DNA of 64,000 nt from positions 62,001 through 126,000 of the forward strand of contig NZ_BONO01000001.1 of the NCBI RefSeq assembly GCF_016862755.1. Reading direction: 5' to 3'. Every line of letters starts with the position of its first letter. The first letter of the stretch is position 1. The notes under the pieces are model-generated. The model worked only from the letters and a program-made list of their open reading frames with translations. It had not been told where the DNA came from and did no database searches. Positions 19,564 to 27,236 of the stretch are shown here, piece after piece. This DNA comes from Cellulomonas pakistanensis (GTDB lineage: Bacteria > Actinomycetota > Actinomycetes > Actinomycetales > Cellulomonadaceae). A program made the position numbers and the translations under genes.

Positions 19564-20915
19564 TCTTCGACGGCCGCGCCGCCGGCACCCCCTCCGGCGT
19601 CTGGCAGGCCTCCGCGCGGCTCGCGGCGCTGCCGGGCCTCGCGCTGCCCGCCGGACGGACCGTCGTGGTCGCGGCGCACCCGGACGACGAAACCCTGGGC
19701 GCCGGCGGGCTGCTGCACCGCCTGGCCGCGACGGGCCGTCCCGCGGGCGTCGTCGTGGTCACCGACGGCGCCGGGTCGCACGCGGGGTCGGCCACCCTCG
19801 GGCCCGACGACCTGGTCGCCATGCGCGCCCGTGAGGTGGCGGCGGGCGTGGCGGTGCTGTCGCCGGGCTCGGCCGTGACCACCCTCGGCTTCCCGGACGG
19901 CGGCACGCGGGAGCACCGGGACGCGGTGGCCGCGGCCCTGCGCGCGGCGGTCGGCGACGAGCCGCTCGCGGTCCTGGTCGCCCCCTGGCGCGGCGACGGG
20001 CACCGGGACCACCGCGTCGTCGGCGAGGTGTGCGCGGAGCTCGCCGCCGAGCGCGGCGCCCAGCTCCTGGAGTACCCGGTGTGGCTCTGGCACTGGGCGA
20101 CCCCCGAGCACGCGGACGTCCCGTGGGACCACCTGCGCGCCCTGCCGCTCGACGACCGGGACCTCACCGCCAAGCGCCGCGCTCTCGCGCAGCACGTCAC
20201 GCAGACGCAGCCGTGGTCGCCGGCGCCCGAGGACGCCGCGCCGCTGCACCCGGAGTTCCTCAAGAACTTCGACCGGGACGTCGAGCCGTTCGTCGTCCCG
20301 GAGGAGGTGCCGCCGGGCCTCGCACCGGAGTACTTCGAGGCCAAGTACGCGCGGCGCGACGACCCGTGGCGGCTGGCCACCCGCTGGTACGAGGAGCGCA
20401 AGCGCGCGCTCACGCTCGCCGCGCTGCCCGCCGCGCGGTACGGCTCGGTGCTCGAGGTCGGCTGCTCCGTCGGCACGCTCACGGCGGCGCTGGCCCGGCG
20501 GGCCGACCGCGTGCTCGCCACCGACGTCGTCGCCGCGGCGGTCGAGCAGGCGCGGCAGCGGGTCGCCGACCAGCCGCACGTGCAGGTCCGGCAGCACGAC
20601 GCCCGCACCGGCGTGCCGGCGGGCCCGTACGACCTGGTGGTGCTGTCCGAGGTCGCGTACTACCTGACCCGCCCCGAGCTGCTGGAGCTGGTCGAGCGCC
20701 TCCGCGCGGAGCTCGCGCCCGGGGGGGCGGTGCTGGCCTGCCACTGGCGGCACCCGGTGCCCGAGCACGCCCAGACGGGCGACGACGTGCAGGCGACGCT
20801 CGACCGCGCCCTGGACCTGACGCGGGTCGCCACCTACCGCGACGCCGACGTGGCGCTGGACGTGTGGAGCGCGGACCCGTCGTCCGTGGCGCAGCGCGAG
20901 GGCCTGGTGCCGTGA
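19560..20915 (+). CDS. Bifunctional PIG-L deacetylase / SAM methyltransferase
   Basis: A 451-residue fusion. Residues about 33-235 are a PIG-L/LmbE Zn-deacetylase with AHPDDETLGAGG (39-50) and the second metal motif GDGHRDHRVVG (146-155). Residues about 255-420 are a NodS-like SAM methyltransferase with motif I VLEVGCSVG (297-305). The fusion suggests successive N-deacetylation and methylation of one amino-sugar substrate, on which the downstream glycosyltransferase could also act. The start is GTG at 19560, overlapping the previous stop; a GTG at 19557 is possible. Confidence 0.85.
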   Translation: MIFDGRAAGTPSGVWQASARLAALPGLALPAGRTVVVAAHPDDETLGAGGLLHRLAATGRPAGVVVVTDGAGSHAGSATLGPDDLVAMRAREVAAGVAVLSPGSAVTTLGFPDGGTREHRDAVAAALRAAVGDEPLAVLVAPWRGDGHRDHRVVGEVCAELAAERGAQLLEYPVWLWHWATPEHADVPWDHLRALPLDDRDLTAKRRALAQHVTQTQPWSPAPEDAAPLHPEFLKNFDRDVEPFVVPEEVPPGLAPEYFEAKYARRDDPWRLATRWYEERKRALTLAALPAARYGSVLEVGCSVGTLTAALARRADRVLATDVVAAAVEQARQRVADQPHVQVRQHDARTGVPAGPYDLVVLSEVAYYLTRPELLELVERLRAELAPGGAVLACHWRHPVPEHAQTGDDVQATLDRALDLTRVATYRDADVALDVWSADPSSVAQREGLVP

Positions 20916-21604
20916 CCGCCCGCCGGCCGATCGAGCGGGTCCTGGTCGTCGTGCCCGTGCACGACGAGGAGGAGCTGCTCGCCGGCTGCCTGACGTCGGT
21001 GGGCGTCGCGGCGGCCGCCGCGGGCGTGCCGGTGGACGTCCTCGTGGCGCTCGACGACTGCCGGGACGGCTCGGCCGCGGTCGCGCGCGCGGCCGGCGTG
21101 CGGACCGTCGCGGTGCGCGCCGGCGCGGTCGGTGCGGCCCGGGCCGCGGGGATCACCGCCGGCCTCGCCCGCCACGCCGACGACCCGCGCGCCCTGTGGC
21201 TCGCCTGCACCGACGCGGACACCGTGGTCCCGGCGCACTGGCTGCGCGGGCACCGGGCGCTCGCCGACGGCGGAGCCGACGTCGTGGTCGGGACCGTGCG
21301 CCCGGACCCCCGCGACCTGACGCCGCGGCAGCTCGCCGCCTGGCGCGCGACCCGGGTGCCCGGGCGGCCCAACGGGCACGTGCACGGCGCCAACCTGGGC
21401 GTCCGCGCCGACGCCTACCTGCGCGCGGGCGGGTTCGCAGGGCTGGTCGAGCACGAGGACGTCGACCTCGTGGCGCGGCTGCGCGCGGACCCCGCCGTCG
21501 TCGTCCGCGCGTCCGACGAGGTCGACGTCGTCACCTCCGGCCGCCTGGTCGGCCGCACGCCCGGCGGCTACGCCGGCTACCTCCGCGAGGCCTTCCCGGC
21601 GTGA
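20912..21604 (+). CDS. Family 2 glycosyltransferase
   Basis: A 230-residue protein with GT-A fold features: the nucleotide-sugar strand VLVVVPVHDEEELLAGCL (about residues 10-27), the VALDDCRDGS segment, and the metal-binding DxD in CTDADTVVP. The region GANLGVRADAYLRAGGF matches the acceptor loop of family 2 enzymes. There is no membrane helix, so it is cytoplasmic. GTG overlaps the previous stop (GTGA). It is the last gene of the dehydrogenase/deacetylase-methyltransferase/glycosyltransferase operon. Confidence 0.85.
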   Translation: MTARRPIERVLVVVPVHDEEELLAGCLTSVGVAAAAAGVPVDVLVALDDCRDGSAAVARAAGVRTVAVRAGAVGAARAAGITAGLARHADDPRALWLACTDADTVVPAHWLRGHRALADGGADVVVGTVRPDPRDLTPRQLAAWRATRVPGRPNGHVHGANLGVRADAYLRAGGFAGLVEHEDVDLVARLRADPAVVVRASDEVDVVTSGRLVGRTPGGYAGYLREAFPA

Positions 21605-21617
21605 CCGCGCCGTGCCG

Positions 21618-22349
21618 TCACCCCTCGCTCGGCGCGCCCGGCACCGGCTGCCCGTCGATCACGAGCTGACCCGCGCGCGCCTTCGCCTCGGCGGGGTCGA
21701 CCCGCCACAGCTCCGCGAGCCGCTCCGCGTCGGCGTAGCCGAACCCCGCGTCGAAGAACGCCGTGTACGGGTCCGGTGCGGAGCCGTCGCCCGGGCCGGC
21801 CTCGCCCGGCGCGACCGGCACGGTGCCGCCGTCGAGCAGGAGCTGCCCGGCGCGCGCCTTCGCCGTCGTCGCGTCGGTCTGCCAGAGGTCCTCGAGCGCC
21901 GCGACGTCGTCCGTCGTGTAGCCGGCGTCCCAGAACGTCTCGTACTGGTCCCGGGTGTAGCCGGCGGGCATGGCCGACCAGTCGACGCCGACGGCGCGGG
22001 CGGCCCCCTCGACCGCGACGGCGAAGCCGGAGTACGGGTTCGCCGCGGCCGCGGCACCGGCTCCGACGACCGCGAGGGTCGACGTGACGACGCCGGCGGC
22101 GGCGATCCGGCCGACCCGGGACGCGGGCAGCGCCCGGACCACGGCACGGGGCCGGTCCTCGGCGGCGGAGGCGGCGACGCATGCGGCGATCCGGTCGGCG
22201 GCGGCGGAGGTCGCGGCGGGCGCGGGCTCGCGGGAGCGGAGGGCCGCGGTGACGCGGGCGGCGAGGTCGTCGTCCGGCGCGGCGGCGCGCTCGGCGGACG
22301 GCCCGGCGGCGGGCCCGGTGGTGGGCCCGGTGGGACGGTGCTCGGTCAT
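21618..22349 (-). CDS. Membrane-anchored repeat protein B (putative anti-sigma partner)
   Basis: A 243-residue protein. Residues 1-75 are soluble and Ala-rich. One hydrophobic helix (about 83-105) follows, then an exported part with two copies of a motif of about 55 residues: FWDAGYTTDDVAALEDLW...AKARAGQLLLDG and FFDAGFGYADAERLAELW...AKARAGQLVIDG. It is a paralogue of the protein at 24041. Its ATG overlaps the ECF sigma stop (ATGA), the usual position of an anti-sigma gene, but no Cys/His zinc-binding anti-sigma motif is present. Function unknown; sigma control is inferred from position and topology. Confidence 0.75.
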   Translation of the reverse strand: MTEHRPTGPTTGPAAGPSAERAAAPDDDLAARVTAALRSREPAPAATSAAADRIAACVAASAAEDRPRAVVRALPASRVGRIAAAGVVTSTLAVVGAGAAAAANPYSGFAVAVEGAARAVGVDWSAMPAGYTRDQYETFWDAGYTTDDVAALEDLWQTDATTAKARAGQLLLDGGTVPVAPGEAGPGDGSAPDPYTAFFDAGFGYADAERLAELWRVDPAEAKARAGQLVIDGQPVPGAPSEG

Positions 22350-22939
22350 GACGGCTCCGAGGTGGTGGGGTCGGTGCGCCGCAGGGCGACCAGGGCGCGG
22401 GAGGCGTGGGAGCGGACGGTGGCGGCGGAGGTGCCCAGGACGGTCGCGATCTCCGCGTCCGGCAGCCCCTCGTAGTAGCGCAGCACCAGGACGGTGCGCT
22501 GCCGGGGCGGCAGGTCGGCGAGGCGGCGCCACATGGCGTCCTCCTCGGCGAGCCCGTGCGCGTGGTCGCCGGCGCGCTCCGCGTGCGCGGCGAGCACCTC
22601 GTCCGCGGCCGGGCGGATGGTGCGGACGTGCCAGCGCCGCCGCCAGGACAGGTGCTCGTTGGTCACCATGCGGCGCAGGTACAGGTCGGGCCGGTCGACG
22701 AGCGCGATCCGGTGCCAGCGCACGTGCGCGCGCAGCAGCACCTCCTGCACCAGGTCGGCGGCGGTGTGCTGGTCGCCGACCAGGACGGTCGCGTACCGGA
22801 GCAGCCCGGGCAGGTGGGCGCGGACCAGCTCGTCGAGCGACGCGGCAGGGCCGTCCCCGTCGACCGCACGGGTCGGCAACGGCACGACCCGCGGCGTCGG
22901 GACGCTCTCGGGACCGGTCACCGGGAGGAACGCCGTCAC
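22346..22939 (-). CDS. ECF RNA polymerase sigma factor (SigE-like group)
   Basis: A 197-residue sigma factor. Region 2 includes LLRYATVLVGDQHTAADLVQE and the following RWHRIALVDRPDLYLRRMV. Region 4 includes LPPRQRTVLVLRYYEGLPDAEIATVLG with its HTH (about residues 140-190). The VTNEHLSWRRR segment is typical of the actinobacterial SigE-like/ECF41-neighbour group. The start is GTG at 22939, overlapping the amidoligase stop (GTGA). It sits in the middle of a four-gene operon, so it probably controls its own operon and the secreted repeat proteins. Confidence 0.85.
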   Translation of the reverse strand: MTAFLPVTGPESVPTPRVVPLPTRAVDGDGPAASLDELVRAHLPGLLRYATVLVGDQHTAADLVQEVLLRAHVRWHRIALVDRPDLYLRRMVTNEHLSWRRRWHVRTIRPAADEVLAAHAERAGDHAHGLAEEDAMWRRLADLPPRQRTVLVLRYYEGLPDAEIATVLGTSAATVRSHASRALVALRRTDPTTSEPS

Positions 22940-24039
22940 GAGGCGCCCCCGGCGAGCGCGGCGAGCGCCCCGGCGGGGTCGCCCGCGGCGTCGGCGCCCG
23001 GCGCCGGCAGCGGCCGGTCGTCGAGGCACCGGAGCAGCAGCCGCTCGACGAGCGCCGCGCGCCCGAGCACCTCCGCCGCGTCGAGCGACCCCGGCAGGAT
23101 CCGCACCTCGACCGTGTCCCGGAGCGGACGCGCCGCGACCAGCTGCGTGAGGTTCACGTCGGCGTACTTGGTGAGGCCGGCCCCCCGGGCAGCGGCGGCC
23201 AGGTCCGGCCACGGCAGGCCGGCGTCGCGGTCGACGAGCGCCACGAGATCGGCCGGCAGCGGCGCCAGGCGGCGACAGGCGGGGTTGGTCCCGAGCGCGG
23301 CCCACAGCGGCTCCCGCCAGCGCCCGAACAGCCGGACCAGGTTGGCGAACGCGGCCGTCCGCCGGAACGGCGCGCCGTCGACGTGCAGGTGCACCGCGGC
23401 CTCGGCGGGCACGGTGAACCCGAGCGCGCGGGCCGGGGCGAGCAGGGCGTCGAGGGCCGCGCCGTGGTCCCGCGCGAGCGGCGGGGTGACGACCTCGCAC
23501 GGGCGCTCCCGGCCGCCCGGCAGCGGCATCGCCACGGCCACCGTCGCCCCGGTCGGGTCGTTCACGCGCGCGGAGGCGCCGAGCAGCTCGACCCGGGTGC
23601 CGAACAGCGCGGCGACCGGCTCCAGCACGTCCGGCAGGGCCGCGTCGGGGTCGACGTGCCGCTCGACCAGCCGCAGCAGCCGGGCGTCGTCGCACAGCAC
23701 CCGGTACCAGCCCCGGTGCCCGGGCGGCGTGCGCGGCGCCGCCGCCACGTCGGACTCGATCGTGATGTCGTCGACCAGCCGGGCGACGGGTGCGCCGTCG
23801 CGTCCCACGACCTCGAACGCCGGGGACAGGTGCCGGAACACCCCGACGCCCGGCACCGCCGACGGCTCGCTGTCCGTGTGGAACGACCGGCGCACCGACC
23901 CCCCGCAGCGGTCAGCGAGGTCGTCCGCGAGCACCCGCCGGTCGGAGCCGGTGGGCGCGAGCAGCTCGATCTCGAACCCGGTGCGCAGGGTCAGCGTGGC
24001 GATGGTCGTCTCCTGGGCCGTCCGCGGTGCCGGGGTCAC
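22936..24039 (-). CDS. Putative amidoligase (ATP-grasp/COOH-NH2 ligase-like)
   Basis: A 367-residue protein beginning with the TLRTGFEIELLAPTGSDRRVLADDLA stretch typical of the putative amidoligase family (PF12224). These are ATP-grasp-like COOH-NH2 ligases that probably form amide or isopeptide bonds on peptides or cell-wall components. Conserved elements include FHTDSEPS, FEVVGRDG and the late KYADVNLTQLV and VEVRILPGSLD strands. GTG at 24039 lies 1 bp after the stop of the upstream repeat protein. Its place between a secreted repeat protein and a sigma factor suggests envelope or peptide modification, as inference. Confidence 0.75.
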   Translation of the reverse strand: MTPAPRTAQETTIATLTLRTGFEIELLAPTGSDRRVLADDLADRCGGSVRRSFHTDSEPSAVPGVGVFRHLSPAFEVVGRDGAPVARLVDDITIESDVAAAPRTPPGHRGWYRVLCDDARLLRLVERHVDPDAALPDVLEPVAALFGTRVELLGASARVNDPTGATVAVAMPLPGGRERPCEVVTPPLARDHGAALDALLAPARALGFTVPAEAAVHLHVDGAPFRRTAAFANLVRLFGRWREPLWAALGTNPACRRLAPLPADLVALVDRDAGLPWPDLAAAARGAGLTKYADVNLTQLVAARPLRDTVEVRILPGSLDAAEVLGRAALVERLLLRCLDDRPLPAPGADAAGDPAGALAALAGGAS

Positions 24040-24040
24040 G

Positions 24041-24598
24041 TCAGGCGCCCGCCGGGGCCCCGGACGGCGCGACGGGCACAGTCTGCCCGTCGAGGAGCAG
24101 CTGGCCGGCCCGCGCCTTGGTCTCCACGACGTCGGTGCTCCAGAGCTCGGCCAGCTCCGCCAGGTCCTCGCCGGTGTACCCGGCGGCGAACACGGCGTCG
24201 ATCGCCGCGACCGTCTCGGCCGACGGCTCCTCGTACTGGTGGGTGCCGGGGGCGAACGGCAGCGCCGCCCCGTCGAGGACGGCCCGGCCGGCGCGTGCCT
24301 TGGCCTCCATCTCGTCCACGGACCACAGCTCCTGCAGCGCGGCCAGGTCCTCGAGCGTGTAGCCCGAGGTCCAGAACGCCCGGTACTGCTCCTCGGTGTA
24401 GTCCGCGGGCATCTCGCTGAAGTCGCTGCCCTCGGTCGTCGCCTCGTACTCCGCGACCAGGTCGGGGCGCGGCTCGACGGTGAAGGCGTTGGTGGCGGCG
24501 GCCAGGCCGGCGCCGGCGAGGCACAGGCCGGACGCGGCGACGCCGATGGTCACGAGGCGGATCGTCCGCGGTCGGGTGGGGCGGGTGCTGCTGGTCAC
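24041..24598 (-). CDS. Membrane-anchored repeat protein A
   Basis: A 185-residue protein. A hydrophobic helix at about residues 13-36 acts as uncleaved anchor or signal peptide. The rest holds two copies of the motif found in the protein at 21618: FWTSGYTLEDLAALQELW...EAKARAGRAVLDG and VFAAGYTGEDLAELAELW...ETKARAGQLLLDG, each followed by a Pro-rich end such as TVPVAP. GGAGG lies 5 bp before the GTG start. It is the first gene of the amidoligase/sigma operon. The motif (Gly-Tyr-Thr, Asp-Leu-Ala, Leu-Trp, Lys-Ala-Arg-Ala-Gly) is not assigned to any family I know. Confidence 0.75.
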   Translation of the reverse strand: MTSSTRPTRPRTIRLVTIGVAASGLCLAGAGLAAATNAFTVEPRPDLVAEYEATTEGSDFSEMPADYTEEQYRAFWTSGYTLEDLAALQELWSVDEMEAKARAGRAVLDGAALPFAPGTHQYEEPSAETVAAIDAVFAAGYTGEDLAELAELWSTDVVETKARAGQLLLDGQTVPVAPSGAPAGA

Positions 24599-24681
24599 GA
24601 GGACCTCCAGGTGGGTGGGACGTGCGTGCCCCCTGAAGACGCGCCCCGGGCCCCGGATGTGGAGTCGCGGGCGGGGTGAGT

Positions 24682-25182
24682 TCAGGCGCCGCGGTCCAGC
24701 GCGGCCAGCCAGCGCCGCAGCAGCTCCTCCAGCGCCTCGGCGTCGGCCTCCGGCCCGAGCAGGTCCAGCAGCCGGCGCTCGTTCGCCATGTGGTCGGTGA
24801 ACGCCGCGTCGATCACCTCGCGGCCCCGGGGCGTCAGCGCGACGACCCGCCCGCGGCCGTCCTCCGCGCTCGGCCGCCGGGTGACCAGTCCCGCGGCCAC
24901 CAGCCGGTCGACCCGCTTGGTCATCGCCCCGGTCGTCACCATCGTGTGCGCCGCGAGGTCGCCCGGCGCCCGCTCGAACGGCTCCCCCGCCCGGCGCAGC
25001 GCCGCGAGCACGTCGAACTCGCCCTCGCCGAGCCCGTGGGCGCGGTAGACCTCGCTGATCTCCGCGGCCAGCGCCAGGGCGAGGCGGTGCAGCCGGCCGA
25101 TGACGCCCTGCGGCCGCACGTCGACGTCGGGCCGCGCGCGGGCCCACTCCTGCTGGATGCGGTCGACGTGGTCCGGAGTCAT
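24682..25182 (-). CDS. MarR-family transcriptional regulator
   Basis: A 166-residue winged-helix regulator. The core LGEGEFDVLAALRRAG is followed by the recognition helix MVTTGAMTKRVDRLVAAGLVTR and the wing SAEDGRGRVVALTPRG, the standard MarR pattern (about residues 50-120). It is divergent from the EamA transporter gene, and a near-perfect palindrome lies between the two starts. The most likely role is ligand-responsive repression of that exporter and of itself. Confidence 0.9.
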   Translation of the reverse strand: MTPDHVDRIQQEWARARPDVDVRPQGVIGRLHRLALALAAEISEVYRAHGLGEGEFDVLAALRRAGEPFERAPGDLAAHTMVTTGAMTKRVDRLVAAGLVTRRPSAEDGRGRVVALTPRGREVIDAAFTDHMANERRLLDLLGPEADAEALEELLRRWLAALDRGA

Positions 25183-25191
25183 GCCGGGATC

Positions 25192-25211
25192 ATATCTTCC
25201 GCGGAAGGTAT
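25192..25211. promoter_or_regulatory. MarR-type operator between divergent regulator and exporter
   Basis: The 20-mer ATATCTTCCGCGGAAGGTAT is a palindrome with one mismatched pair, centred 14 bp from the EamA start. A related element CTTCCGTGGAAG (25217-25228) overlaps the GTG start of the exporter. The position suits joint repression of both genes. Confidence 0.65.
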
Positions 25212-25221
25212 AGTCCCTTCC

Positions 25222-26127
25222 GTGGAAGACACCCGCCGGTGGCTGCCGGTCGCCGCGATCGCCCCGGTCCTGTGGGGCAGCACCTACTACGTCACCCGCC
25301 ACGCCCTGCCCGCGGACAGCCCGCTGTGGGGCGGGGTGCTGCGCGCGCTCCCGGCGGGCCTCGTGCTGCTGGCGCTGGCGCGGCGGCTGCCGCGCGGGTC
25401 GTGGTGGTGGCGGTCGGCCGTGCTGGGCACGCTCACCACCGGCGCGTTCTTCGCCCTCGTGTACGTCGCGGCGCAGGCGCTGCCCAGCAGCATCGCGTCC
25501 ACGGTGATGGCGGTCGGGCCCGTCGCGATGATGCTCGCCGCATGGGTGCTGCTCGGGCAGCGGCCCCGCGTGCGCGCGGTGGTCGGCGGCGTGCTGGGCG
25601 TCGCCGGGGTGGCGATCATGCTGCTCGGCGGCGGCGAGGGCGCCGGGCTCGACCCGCGCGGGATCCTGGCGTCGGTGGCCGCGATGCTCATGTCGTCCGT
25701 CGGCTACGTCCTGGCGAACCGGTGGCAGGGCGAGGTCGAGGTCCTCCCGCTCACGGCCTGGCAGCTGGTCGCGGGCGCGCTCGTGCTGCTGCCGGTGGCC
25801 GTCGCGGTCGAGGGCGCGCCGCCCGCGGTGGACGGCACCGCGCTGCTCGGGTTCGCCTACGTGTCGCTGGTCGCGACGGCGGTGGCGAACGTGGCGTGGT
25901 TCGCGGCGCTGCGGCACCTCGGGCCGTCGACCGTCGGGCTGGTCGGGCTGCTCAACCCGGTCACCGGGGTGCTGCTCGGGACGGTGCTCGCGGCCGAGGT
26001 GCTGACGTGGCGGCAGGCGGCGGGCATCGCGGTGGTGCTGGGCGCGATGGCGCTGGGGGCCACGCGCGCGGGTCGCCGGCCCGGGCTCGCCGCGGGATCG
26101 AACGATCCGGTCGACATCGAACGCTAG
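25222..26127 (+). CDS. EamA/DMT-family transporter
   Basis: A 301-residue inner-membrane protein with ten hydrophobic helices made of two EamA repeats (about residues 8-135 and 145-280). VLWGSTYYVTRHALP at the N-terminus and the GLLNPVTGVLLGTVLAAE segment near the end are typical. Members export amino acids, purines or drugs. The start is GTG at 25222, giving VEDTRRWLP. It is divergent from a MarR regulator, which suggests efflux of the regulator's ligand. Confidence 0.85.
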   Translation: MEDTRRWLPVAAIAPVLWGSTYYVTRHALPADSPLWGGVLRALPAGLVLLALARRLPRGSWWWRSAVLGTLTTGAFFALVYVAAQALPSSIASTVMAVGPVAMMLAAWVLLGQRPRVRAVVGGVLGVAGVAIMLLGGGEGAGLDPRGILASVAAMLMSSVGYVLANRWQGEVEVLPLTAWQLVAGALVLLPVAVAVEGAPPAVDGTALLGFAYVSLVATAVANVAWFAALRHLGPSTVGLVGLLNPVTGVLLGTVLAAEVLTWRQAAGIAVVLGAMALGATRAGRRPGLAAGSNDPVDIER

Positions 26128-26195
26128 GAGCGTCGACCTCGGTCGGAGCCCTCGATCACGCGGCCCGCCCGGGGCCCGGCGGAGCGCCGGGCGCG

Positions 26196-27089
26196 TCAGC
26201 CGACCTCGATCCCCACCGCCCGCGAGCAGCGCTCGACCTCGTCCGCGGTCAGCGTCAGGTCCGCCGCGGCGGCGGAGTCCGTGATCGACGCCGGCCGGCG
26301 CGCGCCGGGGATCGCGACGAGCGCGTCGCTCAGCGCGAGCTCCCACGCGAGCACCGCCTGCTGCGGGCTGACCCCGTGGGCGTCGCCGACCTCGCGGAAC
26401 ACCGAGAACCGGTCCCCCACGCTCCGCCCGCCGCCGCCGGTGCCGCCGAGCGGGCTCCAGGGCAGGAACGCGATGCCGTGCTGCTCGCAGTAGCGCAGCT
26501 CGTCGTAGCTGCCGGGGTGCCGCGGCGAGAACTCGTTCTGGACGCTGACCAGCCCGCCCTCGCCCAGCACCTGCTGCGCGATCTCGATCTCCTCGACGCT
26601 CGCGTTGGAGATGCCGATCTCGCGGATCTTGCCCTCGCGCTTCAGCGTCGCGAGGTTCTCCATGACCTCGCCGTACACGAGCCACCGGTCGGGTCGGTGG
26701 TACTGGTAGAGGTCGATCGCCTCGACCTGGAGCTCGCGCAGCGACTTCTCGACCGCGGAGCGCAGGTACTCGAGCGAGCCGTCGCGGCCCCACTGCTCGC
26801 CCTCGCTGCGGGTGATGCCGCCCTTCGTGGTGATGAGCAGCCCGTCGGTGTCGCCGCCCCAGGTGCGGACGGCCTCGGCGACGATCCGCTCGTTGTGCCC
26901 CATCTGGTCCCAGGACGGCGCGTAGATGTCGGCGGTGTCGATCAGCGTGACGCCGGCGTCGAGCGCGGCGTGCACCGTCGCGATCGCCTCGTCGTGCTCG
27001 GGGTAGACCTTGTCGTTGTTCATCGACATCGGCATCGCGCCGAGGCCGATCGCGGAGACGGTGTACGGGCCGATGGTGCGCTGCTGCAC
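26196..27089 (-). CDS. Aldo/keto reductase
   Basis: A 297-residue TIM-barrel oxidoreductase. The tetrad is visible as Asp and Tyr in LIDTADIYAPS, Lys in LITTKGGI and His in YQYHRPDRW. The cofactor end is IPGARRPASITDSA. It differs from the enzyme at 16778 and belongs to the group with IGLGAMPMSM at the N-terminus. The cytoplasmic substrate is unknown. No regulator adjoins it: the upstream 147 bp are non-coding and separate it from the epimerase gene on the same strand. Confidence 0.9.
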   Translation of the reverse strand: MQQRTIGPYTVSAIGLGAMPMSMNNDKVYPEHDEAIATVHAALDAGVTLIDTADIYAPSWDQMGHNERIVAEAVRTWGGDTDGLLITTKGGITRSEGEQWGRDGSLEYLRSAVEKSLRELQVEAIDLYQYHRPDRWLVYGEVMENLATLKREGKIREIGISNASVEEIEIAQQVLGEGGLVSVQNEFSPRHPGSYDELRYCEQHGIAFLPWSPLGGTGGGGRSVGDRFSVFREVGDAHGVSPQQAVLAWELALSDALVAIPGARRPASITDSAAAADLTLTADEVERCSRAVGIEVG

Positions 27090-27236
27090 GGGTGCTCCTC
27101 ACGCGGGTGGCGGTTCCCCGCGGCGGGCTGCGGCGGGGCCGGGTCCAGCATCGCGCCGCGGGCGGCAGCGGGCCATCGGGCGGCCGCGGCTGTCAGATTC
27201 CTGCCGCGGTGCCAGGATCCTGACACCCGCGCCGCC

